This document shows, in pieces, positions 1 through 10,658 of a stretch of 64,000 nt of DNA. The translations under genes and the position numbers were made by a program. The DNA comes from Saccharopolyspora endophytica. Lineage in GTDB: Bacteria; Actinomycetota; Actinomycetes; Mycobacteriales; Pseudonocardiaceae. The DNA lies in assembly GCF_018070075.1 (NCBI RefSeq), contig NZ_JAGPXE010000003.1:558001-622000 (forward strand). Reading direction: 5' to 3'. Each line of letters opens with the position of its first letter. Within the stretch, counting starts at the first letter, position 1. The notes below the pieces were generated by a model, which did no database searches, was not told where the DNA came from, and saw only the letters and a list, made by a program, of their open reading frames with translations.

Positions 1-589
1 CGTGCGAGAGGTCGACGAGCATGCCCATCCGGTTCATCTCGCGCACGACCTCGACGCCGAAGGCGGTGAGCCCGTCGTGGGCGGGCTCGTCGGTGGCGGC
101 GTCGGCCCAGGGGGTGTTGTCGTTGTGCGTCAGCGTCAGGTACCGCACGCCCAGGTCGTAGAAGGCGCGCAGGGTGGCCAGCGAGCAGTTGATCGAGTGC
201 CCGCCTTCGGCGCCCATCAGCGAGGCGATCTTGCCGTCGGCGCGGGCGGCCTCGATCTCGTCGGCGGTGCGGACCAGGCGCAGCCGGTCCGGGTAGCGGG
301 CGGCGAGGGCCTTGACGCAGTCGATCTGCTCCAGCGTGGCGCTGACCGCGGCGTCGCCCTGCAGCTCGGTGGGCACGTAGACCGACCAGAACTGCCCGCC
401 GACTCCCCCGGCGTCCAGGCGCGCGAGGTCGGTGTGCAGCCGCCCGGTCTGGTCGGTGGCGATGTCGCGCTGGTCGAGGTCGTAGCGGACCTGCTCCCGC
501 AGCGCCCAGGGCAGGTCGTTGTGACCGTCGAGCACCGGCGTGGCCTCGAGCAGCTCTCGGGCCTGGGCCACCACGTCCGCGTCGCTCAT
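1..589 (-). CDS. Membrane dipeptidase (peptidase M19), 5' part only
   Basis: The N-terminal 196 codons of a renal-dipeptidase-type metallopeptidase (M19), cut off by the left window edge. Members hydrolyse dipeptides with a binuclear zinc centre. The start ATG is at 587-589 and the protein opens [10 protein letters not shown]. The first zinc ligands of the family are visible in DGHNDLPW (His23, Asp25). [13 protein letters not shown] and the MGAEGGHS segment, whose Glu bridges the metals, follow in family order, and the fragment reaches the DLSH region. The reading frame is intact throughout. The gene faces away from the small ORF at 718. Family assignment is firm; the substrate is unknown. 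Confidence 0.93.
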   Translation of the reverse strand, partial: MSDADVVAQARELLEATPVLDGHNDLPWALREQVRYDLDQRDIATDQTGRLHTDLARLDAGGVGGQFWSVYVPTELQGDAAVSATLEQIDCVKALAARYPDRLRLVRTADEIEAARADGKIASLMGAEGGHSINCSLATLRAFYDLGVRYLTLTHNDNTPWADAATDEPAHDGLTAFGVEVVREMNRMGMLVDLSH

Positions 590-717
590 CGCGCCTCCCC
601 AATTCACCCGGTCGGTTGTTGCTGGTGAGCATATCCGCTCGAGATCACCCGACCAGGGTCGTGTGGCACGCCGTAGATCGAATCGACGAATCGGACGTTC
701 GGCCGCACCATCGTGAT

Positions 718-915
718 ATGGAGCGAATTCCCAGGCAGCAGGACACCAGCAACCTCCCCACGGTGCTGGCCGAGTACGGGCACCTCGCCGCGCAGTTGCC
801 CGGTGCCTCGACGCAGCAGGCCGAGCGGTTGCGCGCCCGGCTGGCCGAGCTGGACGAGCAGATCGACGACTACGTCGCCCGCCTGACCGAGTACCACTCC
901 ATTGTGGATAGTTGA
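718..915 (+). CDS. Small hypothetical protein (65 aa)
   Basis: A 65-residue acidic, helix-prone protein opening [12 protein letters not shown], with a middle segment ([16 protein letters not shown]) that could form a short coiled coil. Third codon positions are strongly G/C over the whole length, as in neighbouring real genes. That is the main support, because no clear ribosome binding site precedes the ATG at 718. I recognise no family. It lies between the divergent dipeptidase gene and the remnant of a sugar ABC transporter. Confidence 0.45.
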   Translation: MERIPRQQDTSNLPTVLAEYGHLAAQLPGASTQQAERLRARLAELDEQIDDYVARLTEYHSIVDS

Positions 916-939
916 CGGACTCGGCCGTCGCGGCGGCGA

Positions 940-1300
940 GCACCTGAGACCTCGCGCAACGCTCCGTCCTGCCCTGCCTCCAACGCTCCGGTGATCAGCC
1001 CGACGACCTGGCTCATGTCGTGCGTGCGCGGCGAGACGACGCCCACGCGCCTGCCGAGCCGGTGCACGTGGATCCGATCGGCGATGTCGAACACGTGCGG
1101 CATGTTGTGGCTGATCAGCAAGACCGGCAGACCTCGCGCGCGGATCCGGTCGATGAGTTCGAGGACCTTGCCCGCCTCCGCCACGCCCTGGCGCTGGCGC
1201 TGGCGGGTGTCTCCACCGGCTGGGTAATCGACTTGACCCGGATCCCCAGCTCGTCGAGGACCCGCTGCTCCTCGGCCCGCATGGCCGCCCGGTCGTTGAT
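940..1300 (-). pseudogene. Remnant of a sugar ABC transporter ATP-binding protein
   Basis: Two out-of-frame pieces of one ATPase are visible on the minus strand. The first (about 1294-1208) reads MRAEEQRVLDELGIRVKS and ITQPVET, the stretch just before the ABC signature. The second (about 1223-945) reads GQGVAEAGKVLEL-like sequence, then LPVLLISHNMPHVFDIADR and LITGALEAG, the H-loop and C-terminal part of XylG/FrcA-type sugar importers. The signature is scrambled into TRQRQRQ, and the roughly 25 residues holding Walker B and the D-loop are missing between GVA and EAGKV. Walker A is absent too. A run of CGCTGG copies (about 1190-1205) sits at the deletion point and could have promoted slippage. 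The gene is dead. Confidence 0.75.
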
Positions 1301-1516
1301 TGCGCAGCACGCTCCCAACACGCCCGCATGCCGGCGAACTCCGCGGTTCGGCTGCCCTCGCCTCGCTCCTGGCAGTTCCGCTCGTGCCACCGGATCAATT
1401 TCATTCGACACTGAAGTTATCGACGCTGTTGACGCGTGAGTACGCTCGGGGACGTAGCCGGTGTGTCGGCACTGGGAGGACGCCCGAGCGCGGGCCGGTC
1501 GGCGAGACTGGTCGGC

Positions 1517-2611
1517 ATGAGTGTGTTGCGCCCTCGCATCGGCGACGTGGTCCTGGCGCTGCTGGTGACCGCGGTCGGGGTCGTCGGGACCCTCGCCGCC
1601 CACCGGTGGGCCGGGCACGGGATGCGCGGCCTGGACGGGCTCGCCATCGCGTTCGTCGTGGTCGCGGGGCTGACCTTGGCGTGGCGGCGCCGGATGCCGT
1701 TGGTGGTGCTCGGGGTCGTGGCCGTCGCGGTGTTCGGGTACCTAGTCGCCGGGTTCCGGTACGGGCCGATCCTGCTGGCTCTGCTGGTCGCGGTGTACTC
1801 GATCGCGCGCCACCGACCACCGCGCACGGCGGGCATCGCCGCCGGTGTCGCTCTTCTGCTGCTGTGGGCGCACACCTTCCTCACCGGCCCCGGCTGGGCC
1901 GGCATCATCCCGGCTGCGGCGTGGGTGCTGGTGCCCTTCGCCGCGGGCCTGGTGGCGCGCACGCAGTCGGAGGCCGCGGCCCGGCAGCGGTCCGAGGCGC
2001 TGCGGCGACGGGTCGACGACGAGCGGTTGCGCATCGCCCAGGAGGTGCACGACGTGGTCGGCCACGGGCTGGCCGCGATCAAGATGCAGGCCGACGTGGC
2101 GCTGCACGTGCTGCCGAAGAAACCCGACCAGGCCGAGATCGCCCTCAACGCGATCAGCCGCACCAGCAGCGACGCCCTCGACGAGCTCCGCGCGACGCTG
2201 GCCGTGGTCCGCGCCGGAACCGGCCAGGGCCCCGAACCCGGCCTGAGCCGCGCGCACGACCTCGTCAACCGCACCCGGGATGCCGGGGTGGACGTCTCGC
2301 TGCGCGTGCGCGGCGAGATGCCGGAGCTGCCGAAGTCCGTCGACCTCACCGGATACCGGATACTGCAGGAGTCCCTGACCAACGTGCTGCGCCACAGCCG
2401 GGAGCAGCGCGCGGAGATCACCGTCGACTACTCGCCGGAGGAGGTCACCATCGAGGTCACCAACCCCTCCCCCGCGACCACCGGCGGCGACGGCCTCGGC
2501 ATCCCGGGGATGCGACGCCGCGTGGAGGCGCTCGGGGGCGAGTTCAGCGCCGGAGCCTCCGGCGGCCGATTCCGGGTGCGCGCCCGGCTGCCGATCGGAG
2601 CGCAGCAGTGA
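1517..2611 (+). CDS. NarL-family sensor histidine kinase
   Basis: A membrane sensor kinase of the HisKA_3 type that phosphorylates the response regulator encoded directly after it. The first ~145 residues hold about five hydrophobic segments. They are followed by the dimerisation/phosphoacceptor helix with EVHDVVGHG (His178) and a HATPase domain ending in the G-box GDGLGIPGMRRRVEALGG. I chose the ATG at 1517. A GTG at 1436 would add 27 residues, and neither has a strong ribosome binding site. The stop codon overlaps the start of the next gene, so the pair is translationally coupled. The short membrane domain without an outer loop does not reveal the signal. Confidence 0.93.
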   Translation: MSVLRPRIGDVVLALLVTAVGVVGTLAAHRWAGHGMRGLDGLAIAFVVVAGLTLAWRRRMPLVVLGVVAVAVFGYLVAGFRYGPILLALLVAVYSIARHRPPRTAGIAAGVALLLLWAHTFLTGPGWAGIIPAAAWVLVPFAAGLVARTQSEAAARQRSEALRRRVDDERLRIAQEVHDVVGHGLAAIKMQADVALHVLPKKPDQAEIALNAISRTSSDALDELRATLAVVRAGTGQGPEPGLSRAHDLVNRTRDAGVDVSLRVRGEMPELPKSVDLTGYRILQESLTNVLRHSREQRAEITVDYSPEEVTIEVTNPSPATTGGDGLGIPGMRRRVEALGGEFSAGASGGRFRVRARLPIGAQQ

Positions 2612-3261
2612 TCACCGTGCTCATCGTCGACGACCAGGACCTGGTGCGCATCGGGTTGCGGACGCTCATCGAATCCGAGGACGACCTCGACTGCGCGGGC
2701 GAAGCCGCCGACGGGCTCGACGCCGTCCGCAAGGTGCGCGAGCACCACCCCGACGTGGTGCTCATGGACATCCGGATGTCCGGTGTGGACGGTCTGGAGG
2801 CGACCCGGCGCATCACCGCGGATGCGGATCTGGCCGGTACCAAGGTGATCGTGCTGACCACCTTCGAGATCGACGAGTACGTCTTCAGCGCGCTGCGCGC
2901 CGGTGCCAGCGGATTCCTGCTCAAGGACACCACCCCGGTGGACCTGCTCCGCGCCATCCGCCTGGTCGCGGGTGGCGAGGCGCTGCTCGCGCCGTCGGCG
3001 ACGCGGAAGCTGGTGCGCGAGTTCGTCCAGCTGGCACCGCGTTCCCGCGATCCGCACCCGCAGCTGCACACGCTCACCGACCGAGAGCGCGAGGTCCTGG
3101 CCCTGGTGGCGGAGGGGCTGAGCAACGAGGAGATCGCCGGACGTCTGGTGGTCAGCCCCGCCACGGCGCGCACGCACGTCAGCCGAGCGATGGTCAAGCT
3201 CGGTGCGCGCGACCGCGCCCAGCTGGTGGTGTTCGCCTACCAGTCCGGCATCGTCGACTGA
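2608..3261 (+). CDS. NarL/LuxR-family response regulator
   Basis: A 217-residue DNA-binding response regulator, partner of the kinase just upstream. The receiver domain has the acidic pair in VLIVDDQD and the phosphoacceptor Asp54 in LMDIRM. The conserved Lys lies in FLLKDTT. A linker of about 30 residues leads to a LuxR helix-turn-helix (TDREREVLALVAEGLSNEEI). The GTG start overlaps the kinase stop by four bases (GTGA). The stop lies one base from the end of the convergent kinase gene at 3263, leaving no room for a terminator between them. Target genes cannot be deduced from the neighbourhood. Confidence 0.94.
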   Translation: MITVLIVDDQDLVRIGLRTLIESEDDLDCAGEAADGLDAVRKVREHHPDVVLMDIRMSGVDGLEATRRITADADLAGTKVIVLTTFEIDEYVFSALRAGASGFLLKDTTPVDLLRAIRLVAGGEALLAPSATRKLVREFVQLAPRSRDPHPQLHTLTDREREVLALVAEGLSNEEIAGRLVVSPATARTHVSRAMVKLGARDRAQLVVFAYQSGIVD

Positions 3262-3262
3262 C

Positions 3263-4693
3263 TCACTTGCTGATCGGCGCGAAGTCCGACCAGGACGTGT
3301 GGGCGAGCATCTTGTTGGCGTCCCACAGCTCGACCGTCACCCGCACCGCGCCCTCGGGCCTGAGCTGGAGCTTGCACTCGACGTACTCGCCCTCGCTGCT
3401 GGTGTCCCGGCACTCGGCCGTGTGGTGGTAGTCGGTCTGCGAGCGGATCTTGACCCAGTACCCGTCCTTGTAGGTGTCCTTGATCCCGATGTGGTCGCGG
3501 TCGGCGTTGAAGCACCCGTTGCCGCGATCCTTGCCTTCGTAGGTGATGGTCTTGCAGGTCTTCGCCGCGTACGGCCGCCGCGAGGTCGTCGGCGTCGCGG
3601 TGGTGCTGCGCGGCGCGGACGTCGCCGAGGTCGGGGCGCTCGTCGGGGTGGCCGTGGCGCTGGTGACGGGCTGGCTCGCCGGGGCGCTCGTCACCGCGGG
3701 TGACGTGGGGACCGGGATCGGCATCGCCTGGCCGTCGGTGGGCTCGGGCTGCAGCGTCATGACCGCAGCGGCGACACCGGCCACCGCGGCGACCGCGCCG
3801 ATGCCGGCGAGCGCGATCGGCCACCGCGACTTGCGCCGCTCGGGCTCGACCCCGGACGCGGCGGCCCCGAGCGGCGAGGTGCTGCGCAGCGCCCGCCGGG
3901 CCGCTGCAGCGAGCTCACCCGCGCTGGAGTAGCGGTCGGCGGCGTTCTTGGCCATGCCGGTGGCCACCACCCGGTCGAACTCCGGCGACACGCCGGGCAT
4001 CGCGTCCGAGGGCTTCGGGGGCTCGCGGTTGAGGTGGGCGTAGATCAGCGCTTCGGTGCTGGTCACGCCGTAGGGCTTGGCGCCGGTGAGGCACTGGAAG
4101 AGCACGCAGGCCAGCGAGTACACGTCCACGCGGTGGTCGGACGGGGCGTCGCCGAAGCGCTCCGGCGCCATGTAGGCCAGCGTGCCCATGGTGACGCTGC
4201 CGGAGGTGCGGCTCGTGGCGTCCTGGATGGAGGCCGCGATGCCGAAGTCCACGAGGTAGGCGAAGCCGCCCGCGCCGAGCAGCACGTTGGAGGGCTTGAC
4301 GTCGCGGTGCACCACGCGCGCGGCGTGCGCGGCGTCGAGCGCCTGCGCGACCTGCTCGATCACGTGCACGACGTCCTGCGGGTGCATCGGGCCGTGAGCG
4401 GTGAGCCGCGCGCCGAGGTCTTCGCCCTCGACCAGGCGCATGTCCAGGTAGAGGCGGCCGTCGATCTCGCCGTAGCCGTGGATCGGGATGACGTGGGGCT
4501 CGTTGAGCCGCCCGGCGGCGTGCGCCTCGCGCTTGAAGCGCTCGCGGAACTCCTGGTCGGCCGCCAGGTGCGGGGCGAGCAGCTTGAGCGCGACGATGCG
4601 GTCGTGGCGGGTGTCGTAAGCGCGCAGGATCTCGCCCATTCCCCCGCGGGCGATGACGCCCTCCACCCGGTACGGGCCGAACTGCGACTGCAC
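3263..4693 (-). CDS. PknB-type Ser/Thr protein kinase with four-cysteine ectodomain
   Basis: A 476-residue receptor kinase. Residues 8-270 form a Hanks-type kinase with Gly-loop ARGGMGE, Lys37, the catalytic loop HRDVKPSN (Asp131), DFG at 149-151 and APE in YMAPERF, so all catalytic residues are present. A basic linker leads to one transmembrane helix (about 291-313). A Pro/Thr/Ser-rich stalk (about 320-372) follows, then a globular outer domain of about 100 residues with four cysteines (380, 394, 428, 440), enough for two disulphides. There are no PASTA repeats. I do not recognise the outer domain. The gene is divergent from the P450 gene at 4910. Confidence 0.93.
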   Translation of the reverse strand: MQSQFGPYRVEGVIARGGMGEILRAYDTRHDRIVALKLLAPHLAADQEFRERFKREAHAAGRLNEPHVIPIHGYGEIDGRLYLDMRLVEGEDLGARLTAHGPMHPQDVVHVIEQVAQALDAAHAARVVHRDVKPSNVLLGAGGFAYLVDFGIAASIQDATSRTSGSVTMGTLAYMAPERFGDAPSDHRVDVYSLACVLFQCLTGAKPYGVTSTEALIYAHLNREPPKPSDAMPGVSPEFDRVVATGMAKNAADRYSSAGELAAAARRALRSTSPLGAAASGVEPERRKSRWPIALAGIGAVAAVAGVAAAVMTLQPEPTDGQAMPIPVPTSPAVTSAPASQPVTSATATPTSAPTSATSAPRSTTATPTTSRRPYAAKTCKTITYEGKDRGNGCFNADRDHIGIKDTYKDGYWVKIRSQTDYHHTAECRDTSSEGEYVECKLQLRPEGAVRVTVELWDANKMLAHTSWSDFAPISK

Positions 4694-4909
4694 GACTGCT
4701 GCTCCTAGTCCGAAGTTGCGGCCATCCTATTGGGTTACGCAGAGCGCACAGCACGGCCCACTGCCCGCTCCCCTGAACGGCCGCTGCGCTCGGTGAAGTT
4801 TCCGCTACGAAGCGCCAGACCCGGCTGCGCCGACCATCGCGCGCCTGCTACCAAAGGCGAGGAAAGATCATGTTCCGCCACCGGCTTCGGGAAAGGACCG
4901 GTCCCACAG

Positions 4910-6106
4910 ATGTCGACGACCGACGACGGCACGGACGCACGCAAGATCGATCGCGGGGAGAGCACCGGTGGATGCCCGGTGAGCCGGGATGCCGACGGCG
5001 TGTGGCGAGTTCGCGGTCACGCCGCCGCCCGCGCGGCCCTGCGCAGCACCGACACGGTCCAGGCCGGTCTCGGCGTGGAGACCGTGGAGAAGATGCCCGC
5101 CAAGATCCGCCGCCCGGTCCTCTACCGGGACGGCCCGGAGCACCGCGAGCACCGCCGCCAGACGGCGAAGTACTTCACTCCCCGCAAGGTCGACGAGTCC
5201 TACCGGGGGATCATGGAGCGGGTCAGCGACGAGCAGCTGGCCAAGCTCACCGCCAACGGCTCCGCGGTGCTCTCGGAGCTGAGCTTCGAGCTGGCGATCG
5301 GCGTGGCGTGCGCGGTGATCGGGCTGACCGAGAGCCGTCCGGGACTGGCGGGACGCCTGGAGCGGTTCTTCCCGGAGGAGTTCGGCGAGCCGGGTTTCAC
5401 CAGCCTGCACGGCCTGTACTGGGTGTGGCGGCAGGCGGTGAACTGGGGCGGCATCTACTTCGCCGACGTGCTGCCCGCGGTGCGCGCACGGCGCAAGCAA
5501 CCGCAAGACGACCTCATCTCGCACCTGCTCGCCGACGGTTGCTCGTCGGCGGAGATCCTCGGCGAGTGCATCACGGTCGCGGCGGCGGGCATGGTCACGA
5601 CCCGCGAGTTCGTCAACCTGGCGGCCTGGCACCTGTTCACCGATGAGGCCCTGCGCGAGCGCTACGTCAACGCCGAGGAGTCCGAGCGGCTGGCGATCCT
5701 GCACGAGTTCCTGCGGCTGGAGCCGGTCGTCGCGCACCTGATGCGCCGCACCACCGCCCCGGTGGAGCTGCCCGGTGAGGACGGCCAGACCCACACCGTG
5801 CCGGCCGGCGAGGTCATCGACATCGACGTGACCAGCACCAACGCCGATGAGGCCGCGTTCGGCGAGAAGCCGCTGCAGGTGTGCCCGCACCGCGAGCTCA
5901 CCGACGCGACCGCGCCGGGGCTGTCGTTCAGCGACGGCCCGCACCGCTGCCCGGGCAACACCATCGCCATCCAGGAGACCGACGTCTTCCTGACGAGGCT
6001 GTTCGCCCTGCCCGGTGTGCGCTTGCAGACCCCGCCGAGGGTGTCGTTCAACGAGGCGATCGGCGGCTACGAGCTCCGCGGCATGGTCGTGGCCGTCGGC
6101 GAGTGA
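4910..6106 (+). CDS. Cytochrome P450
   Basis: A 398-residue soluble bacterial P450 monooxygenase. The haem-thiolate loop is FSDGPHRCPG with the proximal Cys347, and the ExxR pair is in HEFLRLEP. The I-helix reads AAAGMVTTRE, so valine stands where most P450s carry the acidic residue before the conserved threonine. The ATG at 4910 follows a GAAAGGA-like ribosome binding site. An in-frame extension back to 4730 has no P450 similarity. No ferredoxin or reductase gene is adjacent, and neither neighbour suggests a pathway. The substrate is unknown. Confidence 0.92.
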   Translation: MSTTDDGTDARKIDRGESTGGCPVSRDADGVWRVRGHAAARAALRSTDTVQAGLGVETVEKMPAKIRRPVLYRDGPEHREHRRQTAKYFTPRKVDESYRGIMERVSDEQLAKLTANGSAVLSELSFELAIGVACAVIGLTESRPGLAGRLERFFPEEFGEPGFTSLHGLYWVWRQAVNWGGIYFADVLPAVRARRKQPQDDLISHLLADGCSSAEILGECITVAAAGMVTTREFVNLAAWHLFTDEALRERYVNAEESERLAILHEFLRLEPVVAHLMRRTTAPVELPGEDGQTHTVPAGEVIDIDVTSTNADEAAFGEKPLQVCPHRELTDATAPGLSFSDGPHRCPGNTIAIQETDVFLTRLFALPGVRLQTPPRVSFNEAIGGYELRGMVVAVGE

Positions 6107-6112
6107 CGCTGC

Positions 6113-6146
6113 GGTGGGGGAAGTTCCCGGCGGCCCTTCCCCCGCC
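6113..6146. terminator. Hairpin between convergent P450 and GH30 genes
   Basis: GGGGGAAG (6116-6123) pairs with CTTCCCCC (6136-6143), with further G/C pairing outside. It lies in the 45-base gap between two convergent stop codons and could serve both. No clear U-run is present. Confidence 0.5.
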
Positions 6147-6151
6147 CAGCG

Positions 6152-7597
6152 TCAGGCCCCCTGCCAGGTGAAGGTCGTGACGGCCCCGGCCGGGAGGGTG
6201 TGCTCGAAGCTCTGACCGCCGCTGCGGACCTGGAAGGTCTGCTCGGAGTCCGAGGCGTTCAGCGCCAGCAGGGCGAGGGTGCCGTCGGCGTTGCGGAAGG
6301 CGACGGACTCGATGCCGTTGGGGTTGCTGGTCGATTCGACTCGCTGCGCACCGGGTTTCACGAACTTCGCGACGTGGCCGAGGACGTAGTACTCCTCGTT
6401 GTAGGTGACCTGCCCGTCGTCGGTGTTGACGGTGACCACGCCCCGGCAGTCGGAGCAACCGCCGTTGGTCGGGCCGTGGTTCTGGTCCAGCGCGACGTTC
6501 CACAGCGCGACGCCCTTGGCCCAGTTCCGGGTTCCGCCGATGACGAGGTTCTGGGTCTGCCACTTGAGGTTCTGGGCGAAGTCCGGCGACCAGTCACCAC
6601 CGGAGCACTCGGTCAGCCAGATGCCCTTGTCCGGGTGCGCCTGCTGGAACTCGCTCTGCCCGGACACATCACCTTCGTAGCAGTGGAAGGCCGCGCCCGG
6701 GACGTACTGGCCCGCTTCGGGGTCGTCGACGACGATGCCCGGGTACTCGGGGTGCGACCAGTTGTGGTCCCACGCGAGCAGCTGGGTCTTCAACCCGGAT
6801 TCGGCGAACTTCGGGCCGATCTCGTCGCCGATCGCCGCGGCCTGCTGCTCCGGGGACATGTGCATCGACGGGTAGCCGGAGGAGCCGTCACCGGATTCGG
6901 GGTGGTAGGGCTCGTTCTGGATGCTCAGGAAGTCCAGCGGCACACCGGCGTCGGAGTAGGCCTGGGCCGTCTTGACGAGGTAGTCGGCGAACACGCCGTG
7001 GTTCTCGGTCTTGAGCTCACCGCCGTCGACGTTGTCGTTGGTCTTCATCCACGCCGGAGCGCTCCACGGCGTGCCCATCACCTTCAGGTCCGGGTTGATC
7101 TGCTTGGCCTGCCGCAGGACCGGCAGGATGTAGCCCTCGTCGTGCCCGGTGGTGAAGTCGGAGAGGTCGCAGCAGGTGTCGTCGAAGGTGTAGTCGCCGG
7201 ACTCGGCGGTGGCGAAGTCGCTGGCGCCCAACGGCTGCCGCACCATGCTCAACCCGATGCCGTCGGCGCCGAAGAGGTTGTTCATCAGCTCGTCGCGCGC
7301 GCCCTGGTCGAGGCTGTTGGCGACCAGGGAGGCCGAGGAGTCGGTGAACGCGGCGCCGAACCCGTCGATGGTCTGGTAGGTCGTGGCCGGGTCCACGTCG
7401 ATGATGGTCTGCGCGCTGCCGCCGGACCCGAACTCCTCGTCCTCCTGGCGTTCGAGGAGCTTGCTCTTGTCGCCGGTGGTCTCCCACACCTGCACGACCG
7501 GCGCGGCACCGCCGGGCGCGGTGCCCGCCGCCGTTCCCAGCAGCAGGGTGCCGGCGAGCAGCGCGGCGCGCCTGCGCCAGGGTCGGGTTCGCTTCAT
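6152..7597 (-). CDS. Secreted glycoside hydrolase family 30 enzyme
   Basis: A 481-residue exported glycosidase of the GH30 (glucosylceramidase-like) family. A basic N-terminus and hydrophobic core (residues 1-31) form a signal peptide. The (beta/alpha)8 domain begins at QTIDGFGAAFTDSSA. The acid/base is Glu229 in SIQNEPYHPE and the nucleophile is Glu330 in WLTECSGGD, both intact. The C-terminal ~90 residues form the beta-sandwich usual in GH30. Likely substrates are beta-glucans or glucosylated lipids; the subfamily cannot be settled by eye. It is transcribed divergently from a secreted GH3 enzyme, which suggests joint control and complementary action on one polysaccharide. Confidence 0.92.
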   Translation of the reverse strand: MKRTRPWRRRAALLAGTLLLGTAAGTAPGGAAPVVQVWETTGDKSKLLERQEDEEFGSGGSAQTIIDVDPATTYQTIDGFGAAFTDSSASLVANSLDQGARDELMNNLFGADGIGLSMVRQPLGASDFATAESGDYTFDDTCCDLSDFTTGHDEGYILPVLRQAKQINPDLKVMGTPWSAPAWMKTNDNVDGGELKTENHGVFADYLVKTAQAYSDAGVPLDFLSIQNEPYHPESGDGSSGYPSMHMSPEQQAAAIGDEIGPKFAESGLKTQLLAWDHNWSHPEYPGIVVDDPEAGQYVPGAAFHCYEGDVSGQSEFQQAHPDKGIWLTECSGGDWSPDFAQNLKWQTQNLVIGGTRNWAKGVALWNVALDQNHGPTNGGCSDCRGVVTVNTDDGQVTYNEEYYVLGHVAKFVKPGAQRVESTSNPNGIESVAFRNADGTLALLALNASDSEQTFQVRSGGQSFEHTLPAGAVTTFTWQGA

Positions 7598-7936
7598 CGC
7601 GAGTTCCTCTCAACCGAGGGACGTGTGAACGACGGCATTGTTCGCCGAATTCCTCGTGAGCGCACATGGGAATTCCCATTTGCTCCGGCATTCCGGCGAA
7701 CGTGGCGCGGCCTTTCGGGTCACCGTGTCGAAATTTCGCCAACATTCCCGTGATTCGCGTTCCCGGTGCTAGGTTCGGCAATCGCGACAAACCCGACCAC
7801 ACTGCGACGTCCCAGGACTGTATCGGTTCGGAGGTGGTCGACCAGCGCGGGAATTCCGAAATCTTTCGGAATTCGACCCGCAGTCGAGCGAATGCCTTTC
7901 AGCACTGTGTTTTCTCAACGCGGAGGAGATGCGTTC
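7598..7936. promoter_or_regulatory. Shared control region of divergent GH30 and GH3 genes
   Basis: This 339-base gap holds both promoters and three palindromes. A perfect 14-mer ATGGGAATTCCCAT lies at 7666-7679. A 10-mer CGAAATTTCG lies at 7729-7738. The largest is a 24-base element at 7851-7874, with 11-base arms starting GAATTCCGAAA around a 2-base centre. The half-site TGGGA of the first resembles CebR/LacI-family operators of actinomycete sugar genes. The central element is 62 bases before the GH3 start. Function as operators is inference. Confidence 0.55.
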
Positions 7937-9760
<1,824 letters not shown>

Positions 9761-9767
9761 CGTTATC

Positions 9768-9802
9768 CGGGCGCTCACCCCAGCTCTCGGGGTGAGCGCC
9801 CG
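9768..9802. terminator. Bidirectional terminator hairpin between GH3 and DJ-1 genes
   Basis: CGGGCGCTCACCCC (9768-9781) and its exact complement (9789-9802) form a 14-base-pair stem with a 7-base loop. It sits between convergent genes. No U-run follows. Confidence 0.7.
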
Positions 9803-9809
9803 AACCCGC

Positions 9810-10502
9810 TCAGGAGAGAGCGGCGATCATGGCGTCGGCCAGCGGTCCGCTCGAAGCCGGGTTCTGCCCGGTGAACAGGTTGCCGTCGCGCGTGGTGTGG
9901 GCCTGGTAGGCCGGTCCGCCGGAGTGCTTCGCGCCCAGTTCGCGCAACCGGCTCGCCAGGAGCCACGGAGCTCCCTCGGCGGTGCCGAACAGCTGCTCCT
10001 CCTCGTCGGTGAACGCGGTCATCTCACGACCGGCGAACAACCACTTGCCGTCGGAGTCCACAGCGGACAGCAGCGCGGCGGGACCGTGGCAGACGGCGCC
10101 GATGAGCTTGCCCTCCCGGTCGGCCGCAGTCAGCAGGCGGCCGAGGTCGGCGTCCTGGAAGAGGTCGACGACCGGACCGTGCCCGCCCGGCAGCACGACG
10201 GCGACGTAGTCGTCGATGTCGACGTCGGTGAGCGCGAGCAGCGGACCGAACTCGCGCAGCGCCTTCTCGGCGTGCTCGACGTAGCGCCCGCAGTCCTCAC
10301 CGGCCACGGCCGGGTCGGCGCTGTGGGCGTCCACCGGCTGCAGGACGCCGCCGGGCGAGGCGAAGTCGACCTCGAAGCCGGCTCCGACGAACTTGTCGTG
10401 CGGCGCGGCGAGCTCCTCGGCCCAGTAGCCGGTGGGGTACGACGTGCCGTCGGTGCGTTCCCAGGCGTCGGCGGCGGACATGACGATCAGAATGCGGCTC
10501 AC
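9810..10502 (-). CDS. DJ-1/PfpI-family protein (HchA-like)
   Basis: A 230-residue member of the type-1 glutamine-amidotransferase-like DJ-1/PfpI superfamily, close in architecture to HchA-type glyoxalase/deglycase proteins. The nucleophile elbow AVCHGPAAL holds Cys138 and His139. Glu29 in YWAEELAAP is the usual third member of the active site, and VVLPGGHGPV is the oxyanion-forming turn. The length fits the family. It is divergent from an XRE regulator at 10659, a common arrangement for a regulator and its target. The likely role is detoxification of reactive carbonyls or redox stress response; the activity is inferred from family only. Confidence 0.9.
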   Translation of the reverse strand: MSRILIVMSAADAWERTDGTSYPTGYWAEELAAPHDKFVGAGFEVDFASPGGVLQPVDAHSADPAVAGEDCGRYVEHAEKALREFGPLLALTDVDIDDYVAVVLPGGHGPVVDLFQDADLGRLLTAADREGKLIGAVCHGPAALLSAVDSDGKWLFAGREMTAFTDEEEQLFGTAEGAPWLLASRLRELGAKHSGGPAYQAHTTRDGNLFTGQNPASSGPLADAMIAALS

Positions 10503-10658
10503 GGCGGTTTCCTCGCTCTCGGAGTTGCGGACGACTCCCAGCTTGGCCGACGAAACCGCACGTCAAGGCGCCATAGCGCGCCCTGCGAAGCCTCGGTCGC
10601 GGCAACCTAGGACGCTCAGACCCAGGCGCGCGGGTGCGTTGCCGGGAACAATGACGGC

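Noticed and set aside
1300-3261. A 653-codon plus-strand frame ending in the response regulator
   Set aside because: Only its last 217 codons (from 2608) are a real protein; the rest is out of frame with the histidine kinase.
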